Origin: Chlorella sorokiniana
Taxonomy: Eukaryota > Chlorophyta > Trebouxiophyceae > Chlorellales > Chlorellaceae
NCBI GenBank assembly: GCA_025917655.1
Contig: CP084609.1
Location: 2,046,001 to 2,110,000, forward strand
Direction of reading: 5' to 3'
Length of the DNA: 64,000 bases
In this document: one piece after another, positions 12,006-22,760 of the stretch
Numbering within the stretch: the first letter of the stretch is position 1
How the letters are laid out: every line of letters starts with the position of its first letter
The notes under the pieces: generated by a model
What the model saw: only the letters and a program-made list of their open reading frames with translations
Database searches by the model: none
What the model was told of the DNA's origin: nothing
Translations under genes and position numbers: made by a program

Positions 12006-13158
12006 TTAGTTCTTGGCTGCAGCCTGGGCGGCGTGCAGCTCGCGGGTCCAGGTGGGCTTCTGCGGCAGCTCCACCGCCTCGCCGCCAGCCGCTTCGATCT
12101 TCTGCTTCGCGGTGGCGCTGAACGCTGCCGCCTTCACCACCAGCTTGGTCGTCAGCTCGCCAGTGCCCAGCACCTGAAGGATGGAAAGGCCAGCGCCAAC
12201 AGCAGTGTTCAGCTCAGTGAGAGTTGTCAAGCAGCGCAACCGTGCGGGTGAGTGATGCGCCCGCCAATGCCTTGCAGCGGCTCTGGCAGCATAACCTCCG
12301 ATACGGCAGCAGCAAAGGATGCCACATGCGGCCAGGCTGCTGTGCACCGCACCTTGAGGGGCAGGCGCGACTCGCGGCCCGACAGGTTGACGATGCGCTT
12401 CTCCTCCAGGCTCTCCAGGCTGACCTCCTCGCCCTCGCCAAAGCGCGACAGCTGCGCCAGGTTGACCACCACGTAATCGGGCAGGCCCGCGCCCATGCCG
12501 CCGGCAATACCCTTCAGCTTGGGCAGCCGCCGGTAGAGGGGCGTCTGGCCGCCCTCAAAGCCGGGCGGATGCCGCTGCCGCTGCGCGACTTCTGGCCGCG
12601 CATACCGAAGCCAGCAGTGCCACCCTGCAGCGTCGGCGTGGGTGCAGCAAGACCTCAGTGCATGTAGACATTGGCAGGCCTAAGACAGTCACAAGACAGA
12701 ACTTGCCCCTACAAACTGAGCCGCTCAAAAACTCGACCCAGCCCTGGCAGTCGCCGCCGACAGCACCTGGCCGGCGCCATAGCCGCGGCCCTTGCGGTTC
12801 TTGTTCTTCTTTGAGCCTGGCTGCGGGGAAAGGTTGTTCAGGCGCAGACGCTCGCCCTCCTGTGTAGCTGCTGCGCAGACCACTGCCACGCTTGGGCGGG
12901 CCGCCTTGGCCACAAACGCCCGCTGCTGCAGCTGCTTGCCGCTGAAGGAAGACGCAGTAAGCGCAGGCTTGACCTGCAGGGGGTGGAGCGGGCAGTGCAG
13001 GCTCAGAGGCACATGGCGTCGCCCAGCCCACCACCGGGAGACGCGCATTGTCCCCTAGAAGCCTCTCCCGCCGTGTATACAACGCATGTGACGATGTCAG
13101 GCGAAAGAGGGAGGCCCCTCGGGCTGCTGCCGGCTCGCACCTGCGTGAGGCTCTGCAT
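12006..13158 (-). CDS. PRPL15: Plastid ribosomal protein L15 (uL15c), nuclear-encoded
   Basis: Large-subunit protein of the chloroplast ribosome. Exons: 13141-13158 (MQSLTQ), 12767-12973, 12353-12624 and 12006-12173, all meeting in phase 0. The first about 40 residues are a Ser/Ala/Lys-rich transit peptide. Then come [63 protein letters not shown] and the C-terminal domain ending in [13 protein letters not shown]. These are uL15 signatures of the bacterial and plastid type. Exon 3 is 272 nt where 273 is needed: the frame shifts between GSGIRP and GFEGGQ at about 12560, where one base of a GC run seems to be missing. All other joints and the stop are intact, so an assembly error is more likely than a dead gene. 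It shares its upstream region with the RING ligase gene. Confidence 0.93.
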
Positions 13159-13467
13159 GGCGGCGTGCGTCGCTGCTGCCGGCTCAATGCACTCCCACCA
13201 AGCTGTTGCAGCTGGTCAAAGGGGCGCTGCAACAGGTTAATCCCGTGTTCCCGGTGGGGTGTCCTGCTTGCGTAGTGCTGGAAGCCCTGTCCCAGCAAAA
13301 CGAACTTGTCAGAGGCCTGCTCACGGATGCAGAGCGCTGTCACGCATTGAAGATCGGCCGAAGCTTGTCTGTGCCTGAACTTCCTGTGAAACCAGGTGCC
13401 CGCTGCGTCGTCAACCCTCTGTCCGGTGCCAAGTTCTCAACAGATCCAGCAATCCAGATCGAAAGGC
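13159..13467. promoter_or_regulatory. Divergent promoter region of L15 and LUL-type RING ligase
   Basis: This 309-base gap lies between the L15 start (-) and the RING ligase start (+). It must hold both promoters and 5' leaders. No other gene or named element was seen. Confidence 0.5.
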
Positions 13468-16202
13468 ATGGGACAGAGAAACAGCAGGCACCGGACGTCC
13501 AACGCGGCCTCTGCTGGGGGCGCCCAGCAGCAGCAGCAGCCTCCCTCAACACAGACTCAACCAAATTATGCACCGTCTCAGGTTTATGCTCCGCCGGTGC
13601 GTGTGGCTGGCCAGCACGGGAGGTTGGTGACTCCCCCCCGCCCTGCCCCTGCCCGCCACAGCTTTGGCCACCTGGCCTGCCGGCAAGGCACCGGCAAGCT
13701 GAATGCTGTGCGCTTCTCAAGCGACGCTTCACCCAGATTAGATGCCAAATGTGCTGCTTCGTTTTCCGTCGCCCCTGCAGCAGGGCCAGTATGCATATCC
13801 CCAGCAGCCGCCGGCGTACATGAACAATGGGCAGCTGTACGGCGGCTGGCGCCCGCCCTACCCCCCGCAGGTGGGCAGCTGCTGTGCTGCGGTGTGCTGC
13901 AGTGTCAGGCAGCAGGCAGTGACCCATCCGACCTGGGTCAGCAAGCCAGACAGGGTACAGGGTTTGGAAAGCAAGGGGTCATGGATAGGTATCGCGCCTC
14001 TGGGCAGCGCTGCCAACCGTTGCCGCCATGGCCGCCCCTCTTCCCGCGTCTGGCAGTACCCCCGCAGGTGCCGCCGCACCCAGGGAGCCGCCTGGCGCCG
14101 CAAGCGCAGCAGCCGCCGCAGGGGGCGCAGCGGCAGCGCCGCCTCCTGGCGCGTCGCAGGAGCTCACCCAGACCGCCACCATCCGCAACGCGGTCAACCT
14201 CAAGAAGAACACGCTGATGGTGACGCCGCTGCCGGGGCCCCCAACAAGCTGGCCGTCTCCTTCACCTTTGACGCCTCCCAGCCGTGCGTGGCCACCACCT
14301 TTGTGGCCGCCACGGAGGAGCCCGCCCACGGCTGCCGCCTCACGCCCGCCAAGCAGGAGCCGGCGGCACCCATCCACTACGAAAAGGGGTGCGCTCGCCG
14401 CGGCGCGTGCGCCCTGCCCCAGCGCGCTGCGTGGGCGCGGCGCCTCCACCGCCACGCCCCTGCTTCTCGCCAGCTTTTCCCTTCTTCCACTGACCGTGCG
14501 CTGCCCTTCCCGCTCTCCTGCCCCGTGCCCTGCCGCCGCGTGCCTGCAGCTGGGCCTGCGCTTCCCGGGCGCCGCCCCGAGGGCGCGCAGCACCTCATCG
14601 ACATGGCTCTGTACGACGAGCAGCAGCTGTTCTCCGCGGGCGCGACACCTTCCCGCTGGTGGTGCGCCTGGAGACGGTGACGGACAAGGGGCGGCGCGAG
14701 GGCAAGACCCTGCAGGAGCTCAGGTGCGCGTGGGCGGCGGCGGCAAAGCAAGGGTCGGGGCAGCGCTGCTCATGTGTGGTGGTGGCGGCGGCGGCGAGGT
14801 TGAGGTCAACGCAGGACTGGCCCTGGATCAGAAGCGGGCAGGAGCGGAGGCTGGGCTTCCTGGGCAGGCGCTGCGGGTTCTGCGTGCCACGGCAGCCTGC
14901 AGCCTCCCTGCGGGCGAACGGCGCCCTGCCTGGCAGCACGGGGGCTGGGATTGGCTGCACCGTGGTTAGCCAGGCAGCTCTGCCTGCTGCCGACAGGGCA
15001 GCCCCCTCTCAACACCCCCACCCCCAAACCCTGCTTGCGACAGGCCCGGCGCAGAGCAGCAGGCGTGGGTGCAGAGCCAGACCACGTTTGCGATGCTGCA
15101 CCGCGAGGAGGACGGCTCCTTTGGGGTGCGCGTCGCCAAGCAGAAGATTTGGGTGGAGGGAGTGAGCTACGAGCTGCAGGTGGGCGGGGCGGGGCGGGGC
15201 GGGGCGGCTTGGTGGGCCTCCGCGAGCGCGTGTGCTCGCGCTCGGGCCGGGCGAAGGCTCGGACCTGCATGGGCATGTGGATGAGCCAATGTCCGCCTGG
15301 GCAGCGCTGCCAGGCACCGGAGCTGCAGCAGGCTGGCTCGGCGTTGCAGTGGGGACGTGGCGCGGAGGGTCTGCTTGTCGCTCCTGTGGCTTTGCTTTCT
15401 TGGCCCACCCACGGCAGACCCACCCAGCTCCCATCCACATGCTTCAAGGGCATGAAACCGACAGTTTCCATCACTGTTTTGCCTTCCTCTTCCTCCCCGC
15501 CCTCAGGAGATCTACGGGCTGGAGCAGTCTGTGGCGGCGGCCCGCGCCGACGCCGACGCCGACAACGAGGACCGGCTGTGCGTGATCTGCCTGGTCAACG
15601 AGCGGGACACCACCGTACTGCCCTGCCGCCACATGTGAGCCGCCAGCCGCGGGCGCCGGCGGGCTGGGCGGACCCGGGAACCCGGCGTGGATGGCTGCCC
15701 TGTATAGTAATCGCTGGCTGCATTTCGCTGGGCCCGAGGCTGGCTGTGTGCGCGTGCATGCTCCCAGCCCCACCCTCACAGCTGGCTTCCACCCACCCAC
15801 CCACACACACACACACCACCCACCCACCCCCATGCAGGTGCATGTGCCACGAGTGCGCTCAGGAGCTGCGCAAGCAGACGAGCAAGTGCCCCATCTGCCG
15901 CAACCAAGTGGAGTCGCTGCTGCACATCCGCATGTTCAAGTGAGGGCAGGGCGGCCTTGGCCCACAGCATAGATGGCTGCGCGCCCCCGATGCATGCCGT
16001 GGCTGCCCGGCCGTCCTGAGGCGCTCTCCTGACTCTTACACGTGTCTGCCTGTGGGCTCGCAGGGGGCCCAAGCCCGCGCCGCAGCAGGCGATGACGGAG
16101 CGACAGCTGGCGGACGCGCAGGCGGCGTCCAACGCGGCAGCGGCTGCCGAGGAGGCTGCGCGCGCGGCGTCCGCCGACGAGTCCGCCGTTGCCCGCGTGT
16201 AG
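13468..16202 (+). CDS. LUL/MGRN1-type RING E3 ubiquitin ligase, probably N-myristoylated
   Basis: Matches plant LOG2/LUL and animal MGRN1/RNF157 ligases. The N-terminus MGQRNS has Gly2 and a polar residue at 6, fitting N-myristoylation, as in LUL proteins. Exon 1 (13468-13596) and exon 2 (13781-13870) encode a Gln/Pro/Tyr-rich linker. The substrate-binding domain reads IRNAVNLKKNTL, KLAVSFTFDASQPC, HLIDMALYDEQQLFSAG, FPLVVRLETVTD and FGVRVAKQKIWVEGVSYELQ. The C-terminal C3HC4 RING is [29 protein letters not shown]..CPICR, on exons 15508-15635 and 15839-15939. The last exon (16064-16202) adds GPKPAPQQAMTERQL..ARV. If its intron is retained, translation stops at 15943 right after RMFK. Three conserved junctions (about 14235, 14576, 14640) each lack one G or C for continuous reading. 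The start of exon 3 (about 14010) is not resolved. Confidence 0.9.
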
Positions 16203-16644
16203 CTGGCAACGGTCGGTGCAAGCGCGGCGTCACGCACCCCCTCCCCACTCGTGTTGCCCTGTGTTTTGTGTAGCCCTCTGCCTGTCCTCCTTCCCTGTAG
16301 CTCATTGCGTACTTTGCGCGCCGACTGCGGCCGCTTTTGACCTGGCCTTGATGCAAGGCTCCCTCTCTCTTTCCGCTGACAGCATTCTACACTACACTTC
16401 CCTTACGGTGCCCCGCACCCCCGCACGCCCTGTTGATTTGCCAAGGGAGGCTACGCCCCTGTATACAAACAGTGCCTCCTTGATGTAACACGGCCTGCAA
16501 CCCCTGGTTGCCAGATTAGGTTCATCGGTGTGGGCGCCAGCTCTCCACCACCACCACCACCCGCCACCTGACCTGGCGCCCTGGCATTATGAAGGCATGG
16601 CGGGCAATGTGATTGCTCATATGCTTGCGTTGTGCTCCTCACCC
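16203..16644. other. Intergenic: RING ligase 3' end and aminopeptidase promoter
   Basis: This holds the 3' UTR of the RING ligase with TGTAA at 16484-16488, then the promoter and leader of the aminopeptidase. A (CAC)n run lies at about 16548-16562. Nothing else was seen. Confidence 0.5.
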
Positions 16645-19600
16645 ATGCCTAGCACGCTGACAGCCGCTCGCTCGCTGCTGCTGCGCTTCGCACAACCACA
16701 GCGGGCTGCTTGCCGGCCTTCTCAGCGCTTGGGGGCATTTTACCCTGCAACTCCATCTGCTTGGCGATCAGGTCCCAGCCGTTCGGCTCTCGCCGCGCGA
16801 GCAGTCTCGAGTGCCGCTGCAGCTCCTGCAACCATGGCTGGGCTTCCCTCTGCCGCTGATCACAAAATCGCGGCAGACCTGCTGGAGTTCTTGAATGAGG
16901 GCGTCACGGAGTTTCACGCCGGTGTGCTGCCAGCGCCGCCCGCCCGCACCACCCCGCCCTAGACGCTTTGCGTGCACTGCCCTGGCCTGCGCCGCTGACT
17001 GGGGCTGCGCTGCTCGCAGTGGATGCTGCTGTACGGCGCCTCAAAGCAGCCGGGTTTGTGGAGCTTTCGGAGCGGCAGGGCTGGGAGGGCGTGCAGAAGG
17101 GCGGCCGCTACTTCTTCACGCGCAACGCCTCCACCCTGGTTGCGTTTGCGGTGGGCCAGCAGTACGAGCCCGGCAACGGCTTCATGATGGTGGGGGCACA
17201 CACCGACAGGTGCGCCTCACCAGCAAGGGTGCTGCCCCCTTCCACATAGAGAGCTGGCTGCCTGGCATGAAATCAAGGGCCGCAGTCGACGCATCGCTGC
17301 CTGCCGTCCCCGCCGCCTGCAGCCCCTGCTTCAAGCTCAAGCCTGTCAGCAAGGGCGTCAAGTCTGGCTATGGTGAGCCGCTTGCTGAGCGACGGCATCA
17401 CGGGATGAGGCCTGGCGCCTGCCATCGCGCCGAGTGTTGCGTGGGCTGGGTTCAGCTCCATTTGAGCGACATCCCCCTCTCTCACACACGCACAACACTC
17501 TGCAGGGATGGTCAACTGCGAGCCGTACGGCGGCCTGCTGCACCACACCTGGTGCGACGCCCCTCGCACCCGCTGGCTGGCTGCGCCGCCATGCTGAGCC
17601 CGCACCGCTCGGCTGCGGCGGCCAGGGGGTGGGTCGGTGACCGGGCCGCTGAGCGCTGTCTCAGCTCCCCTTGGGTGCGTTGCGCCTGCTCTGCAGGTTT
17701 GACCGCGACCTCACCGTCGCCGGCCGGGTGCTGGTTCGGGAGGGCGACCGCATGGTTCACAAGCTGGTGAGTGGCTGCCCGCCGGGGAGCCGAGGCACCT
17801 GCGCCGGCTGCTGGCCGTCGGGCTGGCCTGCAGCGCCCTTCCTCAATGTCTCAAGCCACGGTGCTGGGCAGGCCGGCCTCCCGCTCTGTGGCTGCTCTTT
17901 GGCTGCCACCTGTCTGCCGTGCTTACTGCGCTGACCCTGCTGCGCTGCCTCCACCTTTCGACTTGATCATGTGCGCCCTTACCCCCGAGCCCCCCACCAC
18001 CACACACACACACCACCACCCCTCTGCCCCGCAGGTGCGCGTGCCCAAGCCCATCCTGCGCATCCCCATGCTGGCAATCCACCTGCAGCGCGACCTCTCC
18101 ACCGCCGGCTTCAACCCCAACAAGCAGACACACTGCACCCCGCTGCTGGCCACTGCCATCCGGCAGCGCCTGGAGGCCGGCAGCGGCGGAGCCCCGGCGG
18201 CGACGACGGCGGCGCGGGGGGCCGCCGCCGACGGCGCCGCCGCGCGGCACCACCCGCTGCTGCTGCGCCTGCTGGCCTCTGAGCTGGGCTGCGGGCCGGA
18301 GAGCATAGTCGACTTTGACCTGAACGTTGTTGACACACAGCCCGGCGTGATTGGAGGTGCGCCTCCCCCAGAGAGCCTTGCGCTCGGCGAGCCGCCGCCG
18401 GCGTGGGGCCAGCTGCTGCTCCCCCACCCCCCAACCAACCGAGCACAGCCTTCGGCCCAGCCGCGTGTGCTCCAGCGCCAGGGTGCTGTGGCCCCCAGCC
18501 CTTGCAGCCCTGGGGCCTTTCATTGCCCCTTGCATGCTGGTTGGTTCCCCGGTGACGGCTCCACCCAACCCGCATCCCTCCCGTATCCTCCCATGCCCAC
18601 CCAGTGCCTCCCTCCCTTGACCCCCCACCCCCACTCGCCACCCCCGGCGCCTCGTCCAGGCGGCGAGGACGAGTTTGTGTTCAGCGGGCGGCTGGACAAC
18701 CTGTGCATGTCGTGGTGCTCGCTGCAGGCGCTGGTGGACACGTGCGCCTCGCCAGACGCGATGGCCGGTGAGGGGCTGCCCCGCCGCGCTGCTGCCCCGC
18801 CGCGCTGCTGCCCCGCTGCGCCCGCTTGGCTGGCACCGCAAGCGCGGGAGGAGGGGCGGAAATCGCGCGCACCTGGGCGGGGGGGGTATTGGGGGAGCGG
18901 GGGCGGGGGCGCTCGCGCGAGAGCAGCAACGGGTGGCCGGATCGATGTCGAGGCGTGTTGCTCATGCTTGGCCAGCACAAGCGTGTGCGTGGAGGACTCT
19001 AGCCCCTTGCCTGTGTGGTGCTCTGTGTGGGTGCAGGCGAGACGGCTGTGCGCGCCATTGCCCTGTTTGACAACGAGGAGGTCGGCTCCGACTCAGCCCA
19101 GGCAAGGCCGAGTCACGCGCCCCTGGGCGGCCCATGCTTCGCCGCCGCCACGTGTGTGTGCATTGGCTTGGGTGGTGTGCAGCTCCGCACCGCTGGCGGA
19201 GATGCGGGTGGTTGACTGCCTCCCCCGTGTATATGGCTGGCCACGCGCACACTCTTTCCGAAAGCAACAAACCTGGGTTTCAACTTCAACCCGAAATCGT
19301 GGTTGCTGCCCCCACCATCCCGGCCTCACCTCCATCGTCACCCTCTCTTGCCCTGCCCTGCCCTGCCCCTTCCGAAACCCACCACCCACACACACCCTGC
19401 GCCCCACCGCCCTGTCTCTCAGGGCGCCGGCAGCCCCGTGATGCGCGACTGCATCACTCGCGTGACCCAGCTGCTGGCGGGCGGCGCCGAAGGGCGGTGC
19501 AGCGCGCCATGCGCAACTCCTTCCTCGTCTCCGCCGGTGAGGCTGCTGCCCCTCGCTGGCCGCGCCGCTCCGGCGGCGCCGCCCCTGCGCTTGCGTGCGC

Positions 19601-21241
19601 ACCATGCCACTGACAGTCAAGCCGCCTTACCCGCCTGTTACTCGCCCGGCGCCTCCCCGCCTGCTGTCTTCTCGGGAAGCCCCCTGTTTCCGCACGTCCG
19701 TGCACCTGGCAAGCCCTCATCCCGCGTGAGCCGTGGCTGGCTGGCTGCCTGGGCGCGCGGTGCAGGGCTCTGCAGTGCGACTCCGCCCGCCGCCGCCCGC
19801 CCGCACCCTGCGCTGCAGACATGGCCCACGCGCTGCACCCAAACTATGCCGACAAGCACGACCCGACCTCGCCCCCGCCTCGGCTCCGGCCTGGTGCTGA
19901 AGCACAACGTGAACCAGCGCTACGCCACCACCTCCATCTCGGCCACCCTGTTCAGGCGAGCGCCGCCGAGGGTGGGGAGGTGGGCTGGGGCTGACAGGGC
20001 CCTCCCCGCTCCAAGAAGAGAAGGCGCCGGTGTGCGCCAGGAGGAGGGCAGGGAAGCTAGAAGACCAGGCGGCGTTGCGGGGGCATCAGCACATGCGTGT
20101 CGCGCGGCCGTGCGTGCCACATCCGCATCCTGCTGCCCATGCCAGCAAGGGGTGGCAACCCCGCGCACCGCTGCTCGTGCCCTCCTCTCTTCCTGCCATC
20201 CCCAACCAAGTCCCTCTCCTCGATGCCCCCGGGCCCCTCAACCCTGCTGCCCACCCACCCACCCCATGCATGCACGCATCCACTCGCCAAAGCCAACCAG
20301 CCCCCACCTCCAGCACACCCGCCTCACAGTGCTGCCCCTCCACCCCCTCCCCCGGCAACTGCTGCAGGGAGGTGTGCCGTCGCGCGGGGTGCCCACCGCC
20401 GAGTTTGCGGTGCGCAGCGACATGGCCTGCGGCTCCACCATCGGCCCCATCCTGGCCTCGGGCCTGGGCGTGCGCACCGTGGACATCGGCGTGCCGCAGC
20501 TGGCCATACTCCATCCGCGAGGTGAGAGCTGGCTGCGGCGGGGGCGCCGCCGGTCCCGTCACCCACGTCGCTCCACGTCTCCGCACAACTGGGGGCTGGC
20601 AGCACAAGGGGTGGCGCGGCTGCGCTGCGTTGGCGAAGCAGCCTGGGCGCCCGTTGTATCCCTTTGTTGTTGAGTAGTTTGGGAGCGAGCTGGTCGTAGC
20701 GCGGCGGTGTGGGTGGGTGTGGCTGGTGGTAGGGAAGCGGTTGCGGGCGGGAGGCGGCGGGGCTGCAAGGTAACCGATGGCCCCCGACGTCGCTGGCTTT
20801 GAGGTGGCTCTGCACCGCCCCCAAGGCAACACCCACCCCACCCCCAACCCCCACACCAGATGTGCGCTGTGGTGGACGTTGCGCATGGCCTGCGCGCCTT
20901 CACCGCCTTCTTCGCCACCATCAGCGAGCTGGACCGCACAGGTGGGCAGGCAGGGCCAGTACTGCCCATGTTGGGCGGAGGCACCACACAACCGCAGCTG
21001 CAGTGGGGGAACCGCGTGGGACGGTGGCGCTGCGCGGATGAGGCAGGCAGTCGGCTGGCAGCCGGCCCTGCTGGGGCAGCCTGGCGCTTCTGCCCGCCAT
21101 GCCCGCGGTTTGAACTCATGCACCCTGCCTTGACAGCGTGCCGCCGCCTCGGCCCCCGCCCCTGCAGTGGACCCTGACACGCTGCCGCCGCCCGACATCC
21201 GCGGCACGCTGCGAGAGGCCGCCTGCGGCCACGTGCACTGA
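16645..21241 (+). CDS. DNPEP: M18 aspartyl aminopeptidase with N-terminal targeting peptide
   Basis: Zinc exopeptidase removing N-terminal Asp/Glu from peptides; the family forms dodecamers. ATG 16645 gives an Arg/Ser/Ala-rich presequence ([15 protein letters not shown]) pointing to plastid or mitochondrion. An in-frame ATG at 16834 ([11 protein letters not shown]) could give a cytosolic form. Family blocks in order: [38 protein letters not shown] (zinc His), [88 protein letters not shown] (acidic zinc and catalytic residues), [34 protein letters not shown] and a last exon with [17 protein letters not shown]. One intron (19956-20367) uses a GC donor in phase (TTCAG|GCGAGC). Frame breaks at about 19492 and 20505 fall inside conserved blocks and look like missing bases. 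Confidence 0.93.
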
Positions 21242-21703
21242 GGGCCTGGCATGGCGTCGGGCGACGCCTGCGCGGCGCTGCTGTGCATGCTGGGGCTCAT
21301 GATTCTGCGCCCCTGTAACCCCTTGACCACTTGGTCAGACTCAGGGAGGCCCAGGGAGGAGCTGACAGCGGCTGCTGCCGCCACAAGAGCAGGGCTCTCG
21401 CATCTTCAGCTGCCCCGGTGCCTCATGTTTCCGGCCTCCGGCCAGCCTTGAGGACACTACCCGCTGCACACCTCCAGGTGTTGCCCAGTGGATGGTGAGC
21501 ATGGCTCAGGACATCTTTAGTAGGAGCCCTTCCTGACCGCCCCCGCTGCACGCAAGGCTGGCTCACCCTGGCTAGTGCTGCCATGCCATGTTGGCGCCAC
21601 CATGCTGGCACCAGCGGCGGGCCTTCTTGGACAGTCCAAACCCGAGCCGGTTGCTGGGTTTGTTGCCCACAAGCACTGTGTCTCCCTCTTCAACTCATCA
21701 GAA
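21242..21703. other. Aminopeptidase 3' region and upstream part of an inverted repeat copy
   Basis: TGTAA at 21314-21318 is the likely polyadenylation signal of the aminopeptidase. From about 21545 the sequence becomes the reverse complement of DNA near 47330-47180 and is the presumed promoter of the small gene starting at 21704. No other gene was seen. Confidence 0.5.
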
Positions 21704-22075
21704 ATGGACTACTGCAGCCAGAAGTCGCTGAAAGGTGGGCAGCTGTCTAACCTTCTGCTCACACAGCTGTGGCCTGCAGTTCAGCCACAATCTGCATCGC
21801 TCCGTATTCCATCACCTTGCATACCCGCCCACGTCCCGCTGCAGGCCTCGCTAGGATCGCGTTGGATCCTTCCCGCCGCCTGCCCTACCGCCCTAGCCTG
21901 ACGCCCAACCTGTTGGCACCCATCGGCCCAGCGCTGCGACATGGGGCGCCCAGCACTGCCAGGCCCATCCAGACTGCGTCTCTCGGCAGTGATGACAATT
22001 TCGAGACGGTGAGTTGGCAAGCCTGAGCCTGAAGTGCAGCTGCAGGCTTTCGCTGGCTTGCGACAAGCCATCCCT
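21545..22075 (-). repeat. Dispersed repeat, inverted third copy (partial)
   Basis: Read as reverse complement, this stretch aligns over its whole length with about 46795-47340 and with 48465-49060. Shared blocks include the GGCGCCA.CATGGC block near 21580, the TTGCTGGGTTTG block near 21650, CAGCCAGAAGTCG at 21717 and the GGATCG..ACCGCCC region at 21855-21895. Divergence is visibly higher than between the two tandem copies. The homologous part covers only the small gene and its upstream DNA, not the membrane-protein exon half of the tandem unit. Confidence 0.8.
21704..22026 (+). CDS. Small protein of an unrecognised three-member family, copy A (70 aa)
   Basis: I do not recognise this family. 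Exon 1 21704-21734 encodes MDYCSQKSLK. Intron 21735-21844 is GT-AG, phase 1. Exon 2 21845-22026 continues GLARIALDPSRRLPYRP, TPNLLAPIGPALRHGAP, ARPIQTASLGSDDNFET and VSWQA, then stop. The same two exons, phase and stop recur at 47175-46838 and 48837-48512 on the opposite strand. Many differences between copies fall at third codon positions (AGG ATC/ATT, GAT/GAC, GAG/GAA). There is no transmembrane segment or signal peptide; the protein is basic and Pro/Arg-rich. A strong donor (ACG|GTGAGT at 22009) raises the possibility of a further exon instead of the VSWQA ending, but no convincing third exon was found downstream. Confidence 0.5.
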
Positions 22076-22760
22076 GCTGGTGGCGCGCAAATCTGAGTAA
22101 CCCCTTCCCTGTAACACATGTCAGAGCGTCGAACCTTCGAAGAGATTGAGGCGGGCAGCACAAAAAATCTCATGACCTGCGAGGGAATCATGAGATCAAC
22201 ACGGGCGGTCCCAATGGGGCAGACTGCAAAAGCAAGGGCTTCAAGCAGCGCGGCAGCCTGTGAGCGCAAGCGCATGCGCCATCGAACCTGATTGGTTGCT
22301 GGTGCAGCATGCTGCGCAGCAGAGCCGGTTAGCAGGAAAGAGGCGGGTGCTGTGGCCGGACATGCCATGTAGCCACCGACATGGCAGACGTCACTGCCGA
22401 TGGCCAGAAGACAATGTGTGGGTTGCAGGCAGCTCGCGCTGCGGAGGGGTGCATCGAAACCGCCGCTGCCGGCAGGACGGCAAGCTGCAGTGACCGCCCG
22501 TGAGATGCTGCTTCTTGCTGCTCTTGGGAGTCTGGCAGGCCGACAGGTTCCCATCAAGCCATACCATGTCGTGGAGGGGGAACTGGGGCATGCTGGGTTG
22601 TCACGGGAATTCGGGGCGCGCGCAGCAGGCTCGAGAGGTGGTGCACGGGCGGGATGCGAAACACCTCAGCGTTGAACCACGTTAGAACACACCACCACTT
22701 ATACCGCCAACAGCTCAGCGACGCAGTGCCAGGCAGCGGCTCACCTTGGACCCGACTACC
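22027..22760. other. Gene-free stretch before the BTB gene
   Basis: No conserved coding sequence was found in either strand over these 734 bases. It holds the end of the repeat copy (to about 22075), a perfect hairpin at 22167-22196 and the presumed promoter of the BTB gene. Short open frames here have no recognisable content. Confidence 0.5.
22167..22196. other. Perfect 9-bp inverted repeat with 12-nt loop
   Basis: ATCTCATGA at 22167-22175 is the exact reverse complement of TCATGAGAT at 22188-22196, with 12 bases between. It follows an A-rich run (CAAAAAA). It could form a hairpin in RNA or a cruciform in DNA. No function is assigned. Confidence 0.55.

Noticed and set aside
17771-19441. 556-codon open frame on + in the aminopeptidase region
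   Set aside because: It crosses several introns and exons of the aminopeptidase. Long unsplit frames are common in GC-rich DNA, and only the M18 blocks have meaning.
20086-21384. 432-codon open frame on -
   Set aside because: It is antisense to conserved aminopeptidase exons, with low-complexity content.
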